Source: Proteobacteria bacterium UBA6920
Lineage (GTDB): Bacteria > Pseudomonadota > Gammaproteobacteria > SG8-11
Length of the DNA stretch: 5,667 bases
Direction: 5' to 3'
Assembly (NCBI GenBank): GCA_002448875.1
Contig: DKAS01000054.1
Coordinates: 4,739 to 10,405, forward strand
Made by a program: the position numbers and the translations under genes. This document shows, piece by piece, positions 1-5,267 of this stretch (position 1 is its first letter; each line of letters opens with the position of its first letter). Under the pieces are notes generated by a model that searched no databases, had not been told where the DNA came from, and worked only from the letters and a program-made list of their open reading frames with translations.

Positions 1-1
1 T

Positions 2-292
2 GCAATCAAACTCGATGCCGACTATGAATTGCTGCTAACCCAGCGACTGGTGCTGACGCCGCGGCTGGCGGCCGATGCGTTTGCCCGCGATGATGCCACC
101 CGCGCGACAGGCGCCGGTCTGTCGCTGCTCAGCGGCGGGCTGCAGCTGGGCTATGAAATCACCCGGCAGTTGCTGCCCTATCTGGCGCTGGATCGTTCCC
201 GCTATTTCGGCGGCAGTGCCGGGTATGCCCGCACCGCCGGTCAACCGGTGCAGGCGACGCAATACAGCGTTGGCGTCAGTTTCTGGTTCTGA
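2..292 (+). CDS. copB: Copper resistance protein B (CopB), C-terminal part
   Basis: Partial gene, open at the left edge of the window; the last 96 residues and the TGA stop are visible. CopB is an outer-membrane beta-barrel protein of copper-tolerance loci, usually encoded next to the multicopper oxidase CopA. The fragment shows alternating hydrophobic and polar residues typical of barrel strands. It has recognisable CopB-type stretches: the YELLLTQRL..PRL segment near the visible start, GLQLGYEI..LLPYLALD in the middle, and an FGGSAGYAR loop. It ends in FWF, and a terminal aromatic residue is the usual outer-membrane protein signal for barrel assembly. The assignment rests on recognised family resemblance. 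The N-terminal signal peptide and the Met/His-rich region found in many CopB proteins lie outside the window. No clear T-rich intrinsic terminator follows the stop. Confidence 0.85.
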   Translation, partial: AIKLDADYELLLTQRLVLTPRLAADAFARDDATRATGAGLSLLSGGLQLGYEITRQLLPYLALDRSRYFGGSAGYARTAGQPVQATQYSVGVSFWF

Positions 293-433
293 GCGGACCC
301 GGATGCGCCCCGCCTGCCGCCGGTTAAGGGATGCAAGCCGCCAGCGGTGGGAAAAACCAGAAAAATCAATGACGCTCGCCGCAGGATACGCAGGGACGGG
401 TGGGCGCCGGTGGTGGCCCGCCGGCACAGCGCA

Positions 434-457
434 GGCCCCCGGGTGATCGCCGGGGCC
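434..457. other. GC-rich imperfect inverted repeat (hairpin) in the copB-GT2 gap
   Basis: GGCCCC at 434-439 pairs with GGGGCC at 452-457. After a bulged C at 440, GG at 441-442 pairs with CC at 450-451, leaving a 7-base loop at 443-449. That gives about eight G-C pairs, a strong stem. No T-run follows on either strand, so it is not a standard intrinsic terminator. It lies roughly 40-60 bases upstream of the expected start point of the promoter at 481-489. It could be an operator, a factor-dependent 3' end for copB mRNA, or a chance feature of GC-rich DNA. Confidence 0.4.
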
Positions 458-480
458 AGTGGGAAGAGCTTGACCGCCTA

Positions 481-489
481 TGGTATAGT
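481..489 (+). promoter_or_regulatory. Candidate extended -10 promoter for the glycan cassette
   Basis: The sequence TGGTATAGT contains a TGn element directly joined to a TATAGT hexamer, which differs at one position from the sigma-70 TATAAT consensus. It sits about 54 bases before the ATG of the glycosyltransferase gene, giving a predicted leader of roughly 45-50 bases. No good -35 box lies 16-18 bases upstream, but extended -10 promoters can work without one. This is the only promoter-like A/T-rich motif I see in the 250-base gap, and the following genes are spaced like an operon, so I infer that it drives all three. Confidence 0.45.
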
Positions 490-542
490 ACGACCGAAAT
501 CCGGTTTTCCACCCACAGGCGTGGCAGCTTTTTTGGTCGAAC

Positions 543-1502
543 ATGAACAGTTCCAATCACGCGGCACCTGTCGCCACCCGCCCGGCCGGGGTGCGCTTTA
601 CCCTGTTTACCCCTACCTTCAACCGCAAGGCTGGACTGGCGGAAACCTGTAAAAGCGTCAGTCAGTTGCAGTCCGCGGATTTCGAATGGCTGATCGTCGA
701 CGACGGTTCGACCGACGGTACCCGTGCCCTGGTGGAGCAATGGCAGCAGCAGCTGCCGTTTGCCATCGTCTATCACTGGCAGGCCAATCAGGGTAAACAC
801 GCGGCCCACAATCAGGCGCTGCAGCTGGCGCACGGCGAGTTTTTTCTTACCCTGGATTCCGGCGATTCCATCCTGCCGGACGCGCTCACCCGTATCGCGC
901 AGCGCTGGCAGCAGATTCCCGGCGAGCAACGGCCGCAGTTCGCCGGTATCGCCGGCCTGTGCTACAACGAGGACGGCAGCCTGTCCGGGGAACCGTATGC
1001 GGCGGAATTCATCGACAGCGATTATCTGCGCATTTTTCACCAGTGCCGCATGAACGGCGAGCGCCGCGAGGCGATCCGTACCGAGGTGATGCGCGAATAT
1101 CCCTATCCGCGCATCGAAGGCGAGCGGCATGTGCGTCCGACCCTGATCCTGCGGCGCATGGCGCACCGTTATAAGCTGCGGTTTACCAATGAGGTGCTGC
1201 AAATCAACCGGCACGAGACCGATGGTATCACCGCCAATCGTTTCCGCTATCGCATGCGCAATCCCAAGGGGCTGCGCCTGTACTATCTCGAAGAGCTTAA
1301 CCTGCACGATCAATTCGCCGGCTGGCGCGACCTGCTGGACAGTTCGATCCGCTATATTCGCTATTCCCTGCACAGCGGCGTTGGCCTGGGCGAGCAGTAC
1401 CGGCAGGACAAGCATAAATTACTCTGGTTGATCACGCTGCCGGCGGGCGTTTTCGACTGGCTGCGCGATCGCATGAATAGCCGGCGCCGCCCGGTCGCCT
1501 GA
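543..1502 (+). CDS. Glycosyltransferase family 2 protein (cytoplasmic, surface-glycan type)
   Basis: A 319-residue GT-A fold glycosyltransferase predicted to transfer a sugar from a nucleotide-sugar donor. The N-terminal catalytic domain begins near residue 17 with the first strand and the TPTFNR motif (23-28). It continues with the nucleotide-binding VDDGSTDGT (52-60), the NQGKHAAHN stretch (82-90) and the metal-binding region LDSGDS (104-109). The usual DSDD there reads DSGD, so the second Asp of the DxD motif is replaced by Gly. A YPYPRIEGER segment near 187-195 matches the acceptor/catalytic-side region seen in many capsule and polysaccharide GT2 enzymes. No transmembrane helix is evident; the C-terminal end is basic (SRRRPVA), which could favour peripheral membrane contact. 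ATG 543 has no clear Shine-Dalgarno sequence. An in-frame GTG at 591 is possible, but it would begin right at the first strand. It is the first gene of a three-gene unit. Donor and acceptor cannot be told from the sequence. Confidence 0.85.
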   Translation: MNSSNHAAPVATRPAGVRFTLFTPTFNRKAGLAETCKSVSQLQSADFEWLIVDDGSTDGTRALVEQWQQQLPFAIVYHWQANQGKHAAHNQALQLAHGEFFLTLDSGDSILPDALTRIAQRWQQIPGEQRPQFAGIAGLCYNEDGSLSGEPYAAEFIDSDYLRIFHQCRMNGERREAIRTEVMREYPYPRIEGERHVRPTLILRRMAHRYKLRFTNEVLQINRHETDGITANRFRYRMRNPKGLRLYYLEELNLHDQFAGWRDLLDSSIRYIRYSLHSGVGLGEQYRQDKHKLLWLITLPAGVFDWLRDRMNSRRRPVA

Positions 1503-1525
1503 TGCGCGCATGCAATTAACTACTG

Positions 1526-1531
1526 TGGAAG
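1526..1531 (+). promoter_or_regulatory. Ribosome binding site deciding the GT4 start
   Basis: TGGAAG ends eight bases before ATG 1540 and is the best Shine-Dalgarno-like sequence near the start of the second glycosyltransferase. The alternative in-frame ATG at 1510, eight bases after the stop of the upstream gene, has no purine-rich motif before it. This favours ATG 1540. Confidence 0.45.
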
Positions 1532-1539
1532 CACCCTCT

Positions 1540-2667
1540 ATGGAAGAAAAAACCACTGCTCATCGGCAACCGGATCTCGCGGTATTCGTCGCCTCGCTGG
1601 CCAATGGCGGCGTCGGCAAGATGCGCGTCAATCTGATCAACGAGTTCGCTGCCCGCGGTCTCAAGGTCGACCTGCTGGTGGCCGAGGACGATAGCCCCTA
1701 CATGCAAATGGTCAGCAAGGACATCCGCGTTTTCAGAGTCGGCACCTCGCATGCGTGGTTTGGTATTCCGCGCCTGGCCCGCTATCTGCGCAACGAACGT
1801 CCGCGGGTGATGATGACGCAACGCGCCCGTGTCAATGTGCTCACCCTGCGCGCGCAGGTGCTGGCCGGCACCGATACCCGGATTTTCGTCACCGCCAACA
1901 CCAATCTGACCCGGCAGCTGAACAGTATCCCGGCGAAAAAGCGTCGCAAGGAATATCGCTGGCTGCGCAAATACTATCCGCGCAATGCCGGCATCATCGC
2001 CGTTTCCCATGGGGTGGCCGAAGACATCGCCGGCATTCTCGGCTGGGCGACGGAACGGGTGCGGGTGGCGCCCAATCCAGTAATCACCAACGAGTTGTTC
2101 AAGCTGGCGGCGGCGCCGCTGCAGCATCCCTGGTTCGCGGCGGGGCAGCCGCCGGTCATTGTCGGCATGGGGCGGTTGGAGCCGCAAAAGGATTTTCCAA
2201 CCTTGCTGCGCGCCTTTGCCCTGATGCGGCGGCAGCGCCCGTGCCGATTGCTGGTGCTGGGCGAGGGCAAACTGCACGCGCCATTGACGGCGTTGGCGGC
2301 GGAACTGGGGGTGGCCGCGGATGTCGCGTTGCCGGGTTTTCAGAGCAATCCTTATCCGTTTCTGGCCAATGCGCATCTGTTCGTGCTGTCTTCCGCCTGG
2401 GAGGGGTCGCCCAATGGCTTGACCGAGGCGCTGGCCCTGGGGACGCCGCTGGTGGCGACGGACTGTCCCAACGGACCGGTGGAAGTGCTGGAGCAGGGAA
2501 AATGGGGGCCGTTGGTGCCGGTGGGGGATGTGGACGCGCTGGCGCGGGCGATGCAGCAGGTGCTGGATCATCCGCCCGATCGCGAAACGCTGCGGGCAGC
2601 GGCGCGGCGGCGTTATACCGTCGACAGAAGCGCCGATGCCTATCTGCAGGCGCTGGGGCTGGCATGA
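1540..2667 (+). CDS. Glycosyltransferase family 4 protein (GT-B fold)
   Basis: A retaining-type GT-B glycosyltransferase of 375 residues, a usual length for the family; starting at the upstream ATG 1510 would add ten residues. The N-terminal acceptor-side domain opens with a strand and the glycine-rich NGGVGKMR loop (22-29), and contains IIAVSHGVAEDI (152-163) and PNPV (178-181). The C-terminal donor domain shows GRLEPQKDF (211-219), whose Arg and Lys normally contact the donor diphosphate, then GEG (241-243). It also has the EX7E element, Glu288 and Glu296, in the segment WEGSPNGLTEALALGTP (287-303), followed by VATDCPNGP. All core family motifs are intact, so the enzyme should be active. 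No signal peptide or membrane span is seen; it is probably cytoplasmic. It lies 37 bases after the GT2 gene and overlaps the sulfotransferase by four bases. Such enzymes build capsule, LPS or exopolysaccharide chains; the specific sugar is unknown. Confidence 0.87.
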   Translation: MEEKTTAHRQPDLAVFVASLANGGVGKMRVNLINEFAARGLKVDLLVAEDDSPYMQMVSKDIRVFRVGTSHAWFGIPRLARYLRNERPRVMMTQRARVNVLTLRAQVLAGTDTRIFVTANTNLTRQLNSIPAKKRRKEYRWLRKYYPRNAGIIAVSHGVAEDIAGILGWATERVRVAPNPVITNELFKLAAAPLQHPWFAAGQPPVIVGMGRLEPQKDFPTLLRAFALMRRQRPCRLLVLGEGKLHAPLTALAAELGVAADVALPGFQSNPYPFLANAHLFVLSSAWEGSPNGLTEALALGTPLVATDCPNGPVEVLEQGKWGPLVPVGDVDALARAMQQVLDHPPDRETLRAAARRRYTVDRSADAYLQALGLA

Positions 2668-3317
2668 TGAACGCACCGGCGAAGATGAAGATCATCGGCA
2701 TCGGCTTTGGCAAGACCGGCACCTCGACCCTGGCGGCCTGTCTGCGGCGTTTTGGTTATCGCCACCTGACCTGGGACAAGCATTTGTATGACGCCTGGGC
2801 CGATGGCAACCTGCAGGTGGTATGGCAGGCATTGCAGCAGTACGACAGTTTCGACGACTGGCCCTGGCCCATGCTGTATCGCGAGGTGGATGCCCGCTAC
2901 CCCGGCTCGAAGTTTATTCTGACGACGCGGGCGGATGTCGATATCTGGCTGAAGAGTCTGCGTACTCATGCCGATCGCCGCGCCGGTCGTACCCGGGTCT
3001 GGCAGTCGTTCGGCATGCGCCCGGGGGAGTTCGACGCCGCCAAGGCGCGGCAGCGCTACCTGCAGCATATCGACGAGGTGCGCGCTTATTTCCGCGATCG
3101 TCCCGGCGACCTGCTGGAGATCTGCTGGGAACGGGGCGATGGCTGGCAGCAGCTGGCCGCTTTTCTTGGCCTGCCGGCGCCGGATGAACCGCTGCCCCAC
3201 GCCTACAAAACACCCAATGACTGGCTTTATCGCCTGGGTCGCTTGCAGAAAAAAATGCTGCCGCTTTTTCTGCGCCGACTGCTGGCCAGGCTGCAGCGTC
3301 CGGCCGCGGGCGACTGA
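2664..3317 (+). CDS. Sulfotransferase family protein (P-loop, PAPS-type)
   Basis: A 217-residue protein resembling the small bacterial and eukaryotic sulfotransferase group (Sulfotransfer_4-like). This group is expected to move a sulfuryl group from PAPS to a hydroxyl acceptor. The 5'-phosphosulfate-binding P-loop is GIGFGKTGTSTL (12-23). The probable 3'-phosphate-binding segment is FILTTRADVDIWLKSL (84-99), with Arg89 and Ser98 as likely phosphate contacts. Near the end, WERGDGWQQLAAFLGLPAPDEPLPH (155-179) matches the family's C-terminal block, which links the last helix to a PxPH motif. The tail from about 188 is basic and helical (LGRLQKKMLPLFLRRLLARL) and may be an amphipathic membrane-contact helix. 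The ATG overlaps the TGA of the GT4 gene as ATGA; a second ATG follows immediately, and a weak GGGG lies five bases upstream. Coupling to two glycosyltransferases suggests that a sugar or glycolipid is sulfated, but this is inference. Confidence 0.8.
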   Translation: MMNAPAKMKIIGIGFGKTGTSTLAACLRRFGYRHLTWDKHLYDAWADGNLQVVWQALQQYDSFDDWPWPMLYREVDARYPGSKFILTTRADVDIWLKSLRTHADRRAGRTRVWQSFGMRPGEFDAAKARQRYLQHIDEVRAYFRDRPGDLLEICWERGDGWQQLAAFLGLPAPDEPLPHAYKTPNDWLYRLGRLQKKMLPLFLRRLLARLQRPAAGD

Positions 3318-3325
3318 CAGTCAGT
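3313..3325. repeat. 13-base odd palindrome at the convergent gene end
   Basis: ACTGACAGTCAGT is a perfect palindrome of two 6-base arms around a central A. It covers the sulfotransferase stop codon (TGA at 3315-3317) and the first eight bases of the short intergenic junction. As RNA the one-base loop would have to open to three bases, leaving a five-pair stem with no U-run, so it is a weak terminator at best. It could also be a protein-binding dyad or chance. Confidence 0.4.
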
Positions 3326-3331
3326 TCGACA

Positions 3332-3344
3332 AAACCACCGGTTT
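3332..3344. terminator. Weak candidate bidirectional terminator between convergent genes
   Basis: AAACC at 3332-3336 pairs with GGTTT at 3340-3344 around a three-base loop. There is one further A on the left, and on the minus strand the last T-rich arm runs into TTTTG. The stem overlaps the stop codon of the ATPase gene. Only two of the five pairs are G-C, so the structure is weak. I list it because it lies in the 25-base gap between two converging transcription units, where termination is expected, and because nothing stronger is visible there. Confidence 0.22.
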
Positions 3345-4203
3345 ACACTCCTCCCGCCGCCAGGTTCGCCGTGTCCGCGGCGCTGTCCTGTGCCTTGGCG
3401 GCAAACGGCGTCACCACCTTGCGGCCGTGGCGCTCGTGCAGGAAGCGCACGACTTCGGCCCGCAGATGGTTATAATGGGGGTCGTCCGCCAGTTCCAGCC
3501 GGTCACGCGGCCGCGGCAGATCCACCTGCAGAATCTCGCCGATGGTTGCCGCCGGTCCATTGGTCATCATGACGATTCGGTCTGACAGCAACACGGACTC
3601 GTCGACGTCGTGGGTGATCATGATCACGGTGTTGCCCAGGCGCGCGTGAATTTCCAGCAGCGAGTCCTGCATGTGCGCGCGGGTCAGGGCGTCGAGCGCG
3701 CCGAACGGCTCGTCCATCAGCAGCACTTCCGGTTCCATCGCCAGGGCGCGGGCAATACCCACCCGTTGTTTCATGCCGCCGGATATTTCCGCCGGGCGCT
3801 TGTCCATGGCGTGTTCCATGTGCACCAGCTGCAGATTGTGTTTGATCCAATCGTCCATTTCCTTGCGGTTCTTGCGTCCCTTGAATACCTGGCGCACGGC
3901 CAGGGCGACATTTTCATAAGCGGTCAGCCACGGCAGCAGGGAATGATTCTGGAACACGACGGCGCGATCCGGCCCCGGTTGATCGACCTCGCGGCCGTTG
4001 AGTATGACCCCGCCTTCGGTAGCGCGATGCAGGCCGGCGACGATATTGAGCACCGTCGATTTGCCGCAGCCGGAATGGCCGATCAGGGAGACGAATTCCC
4101 CCTTGGCGATGCTCAGGCTGACGCGATCCAGCGCCTTGAACGGTCCATTGCGGGTCGGAAACTCGATGGAGACCTGCGAAACTTCAAGATGATTGCTTTT
4201 CAT
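3343..4203 (-). CDS. nrtD: Nitrate/nitrite-type ABC transporter ATP-binding protein
   Basis: A 286-residue single-domain ABC ATPase that would power anion import from the cytoplasmic face of the inner membrane. All catalytic motifs are present: Walker A GHSGCGKST (42-50), Q-loop Gln85 in VVFQNHSLLPW, signature ISGGMKQR (140-147), Walker B VLLMDEP (160-166) with catalytic Glu165, D-loop near 169-173 and switch His198 in ITHDVDE. The ISGGMKQR signature and the FQNHSLLPW context are characteristic of the nitrate/taurine/cyanate importer ATPases. It lacks the extra binding-protein-like domain of cyanobacterial NrtC, so it corresponds to NrtD (NasD-like in enterobacterial naming). The Ala-rich tail after about residue 264 looks disordered. 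GGAG (complement of 4209-4212) lies five bases before the ATG. It is the last gene of the operon, 25 bases after the permease. The substrate could be nitrate, nitrite, cyanate or bicarbonate; nitrate is favoured by the binding-protein and permease sequences. Confidence 0.88.
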   Translation of the reverse strand: MKSNHLEVSQVSIEFPTRNGPFKALDRVSLSIAKGEFVSLIGHSGCGKSTVLNIVAGLHRATEGGVILNGREVDQPGPDRAVVFQNHSLLPWLTAYENVALAVRQVFKGRKNRKEMDDWIKHNLQLVHMEHAMDKRPAEISGGMKQRVGIARALAMEPEVLLMDEPFGALDALTRAHMQDSLLEIHARLGNTVIMITHDVDESVLLSDRIVMMTNGPAATIGEILQVDLPRPRDRLELADDPHYNHLRAEVVRFLHERHGRKVVTPFAAKAQDSAADTANLAAGGV

Positions 4204-4228
4204 TGCTACTCCATGATGTCGGGCGGTC

Positions 4229-5254
4229 TCAGCGCACCACCGCTTTCGGGTCCCAGGTGACGTACTTCTGCAGCATCAGCATGGCACGGTCCAGGAGAAA
4301 GCCGATAAAGCCGATCGCCAGCACGGCGACGATGATACGGGCCAGTGAATCCGAGCTGCCGTTCTGGAATTCGTCCCAGACGAACTTGCCGAGGCCGGGA
4401 TTTTGCGCGAGCATTTCTGCGGCGATCAGCACCATCCAGCCTATGCCCAGGGACACGCGCAGGCCGGCGAACATCAACGGTACCGAGGAGGGCAGCACGA
4501 TTTTATACACTTTGGTGAACCAGCCCAGCCGCAGAACACGGCTGACGTTGATCAGGTCGTTGTCGATGGTGGCGACGCCGACCGTGGTATTGATGATAGT
4601 CGGCCAGACGCAACAGAGGGTGACGGTGATTGCCGAGTTGACATAGGACTTGGCGAGCAGCGGATCGTCGCTGACATACAGTGCGCTGACCACCATGGTG
4701 ACGATAGGCAGCCAGGCCAGTGGCGAGACCGGTTTGAAGATCTGGATCAGCGGATTGATGGCGCGGTAGATGACACTGCTCAAGCCGCAGACTATGCCGA
4801 TCGGAATGGCGAACAGCGTCGCCAGGGCGAAACCACTGAGCACGGTGACGATGCTGGTAAAGATCTGATCGAAAAACGTCGGCTTGCCGGTATAGGCGCG
4901 AACCTTGATTTCGGCCGTCGGATCTTCCGCCTGCAGTCGGGCATTTCGCTCCTCCTGGCGCTGGTAAAATGCTTTTTCCTTGTCCCGCTCCTGCGTATGT
5001 TCCTGCAGCAGTTTGCCCGCCTGTTCCCACACCTGCGCCGGCCCGGGAAGCTTGCCGAGGGAAGTGTCGATATGGGAGGCTACGCTGTTCCAAAGGCCGA
5101 GAAACAGCAGCAGCGCCAGGGCAGGCACCGCGAAGTCGGTGAGCAGCCAGCGCACGCGTTCGCGCTGCATGGTTTTCTGCCACAGCAGTTGCCAGTTTTT
5201 CGTCGGCGGCAGGTGACGGGTGAAGTTATTCAGTCGCATAATCTTGGTGGTCAT
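4229..5254 (-). CDS. nrtB: Nitrate/nitrite-type ABC transporter permease
   Basis: A 341-residue integral inner-membrane subunit of the importer, probably working as a dimer. Hydrophobic segments lie near residues 39-59, 133-157, 177-194, 206-228, 266-284 and 304-322. The cytoplasmic EAA-type coupling loop that docks on the ATPase is around 238-262, with Gly244 and the IVLP motif (252-255). The conserved block from IQIFKPVSPLAWLPIV (170-185) onward is typical of NrtB. Between the first and second membrane segments there is a long, highly charged stretch (about 82-127: QERDKEKAFYQRQEERNARLQ), predicted to be periplasmic helix or coiled coil. It makes the protein about 60 residues longer than cyanobacterial NrtB; from memory, proteobacterial relatives share this region. 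GAAGAG (complement of 5264-5269), partly within the end of the preceding gene, lies nine bases before the ATG. The gap to the binding-protein gene is 13 bases. Confidence 0.88.
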   Translation of the reverse strand: MTTKIMRLNNFTRHLPPTKNWQLLWQKTMQRERVRWLLTDFAVPALALLLFLGLWNSVASHIDTSLGKLPGPAQVWEQAGKLLQEHTQERDKEKAFYQRQEERNARLQAEDPTAEIKVRAYTGKPTFFDQIFTSIVTVLSGFALATLFAIPIGIVCGLSSVIYRAINPLIQIFKPVSPLAWLPIVTMVVSALYVSDDPLLAKSYVNSAITVTLCCVWPTIINTTVGVATIDNDLINVSRVLRLGWFTKVYKIVLPSSVPLMFAGLRVSLGIGWMVLIAAEMLAQNPGLGKFVWDEFQNGSSDSLARIIVAVLAIGFIGFLLDRAMLMLQKYVTWDPKAVVR

Positions 5255-5267
5255 AAGCTGCGTCTCT

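Noticed and set aside
470..489. TTGACC as a -35 box for TATAGT
   Set aside because: Only eight bases separate TTGACC (470-475) from TATAGT (484-489). A sigma-70 promoter needs about 16-18, so the two cannot be paired.
513..534. Leader hairpin (CCAC-AGGC-GTGG) followed by six T as an attenuator
   Set aside because: The stem is only four pairs, and four bases (CAGC) separate it from the T-run, so it is unlikely to terminate transcription.
522..537. Sigma-54-like site TGGCAG-N5-TTGGT
   Set aside because: The essential GC of the -12 element is GG here, and the site is only about six bases before the ATG, leaving no room for a usable leader.
293..542. A small protein-coding gene in the copB-GT2 gap
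   Set aside because: Short frames exist on both strands, but none has a ribosome binding site with a sensible start, and their translations are Arg/Pro/Ala-rich without recognisable features.
366..1415. Long open frame antisense to the GT2 gene (about 349 codons)
   Set aside because: It is in codon register with the GT2 gene, so its length is explained by that gene avoiding TTA, CTA and TCA codons. Its translation resembles no family I know, while the sense strand has clear motifs.
2496..2527. Possible G-quadruplex in the GT4 gene
   Set aside because: Only three G-tracts of three or more are present, and the last loop is 14 bases. The G-richness fits the Gly/Val/Leu codons of the donor domain.
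1755..2663. Upstream in-frame extension of the sulfotransferase through the GT4 gene
   Set aside because: The frame stays open back to 1755, but the translation there is low-complexity Ala/Gly/Arg. The sulfotransferase fold begins just after ATG 2664, which forms a normal ATGA overlap.
1516..2676. Long open frame antisense to the GT4 gene (about 386 codons)
   Set aside because: It is also in codon register with a well-supported sense gene in GC-rich DNA. The translation is rich in Arg, Gln and His with no recognisable domain, typical of an antisense shadow.
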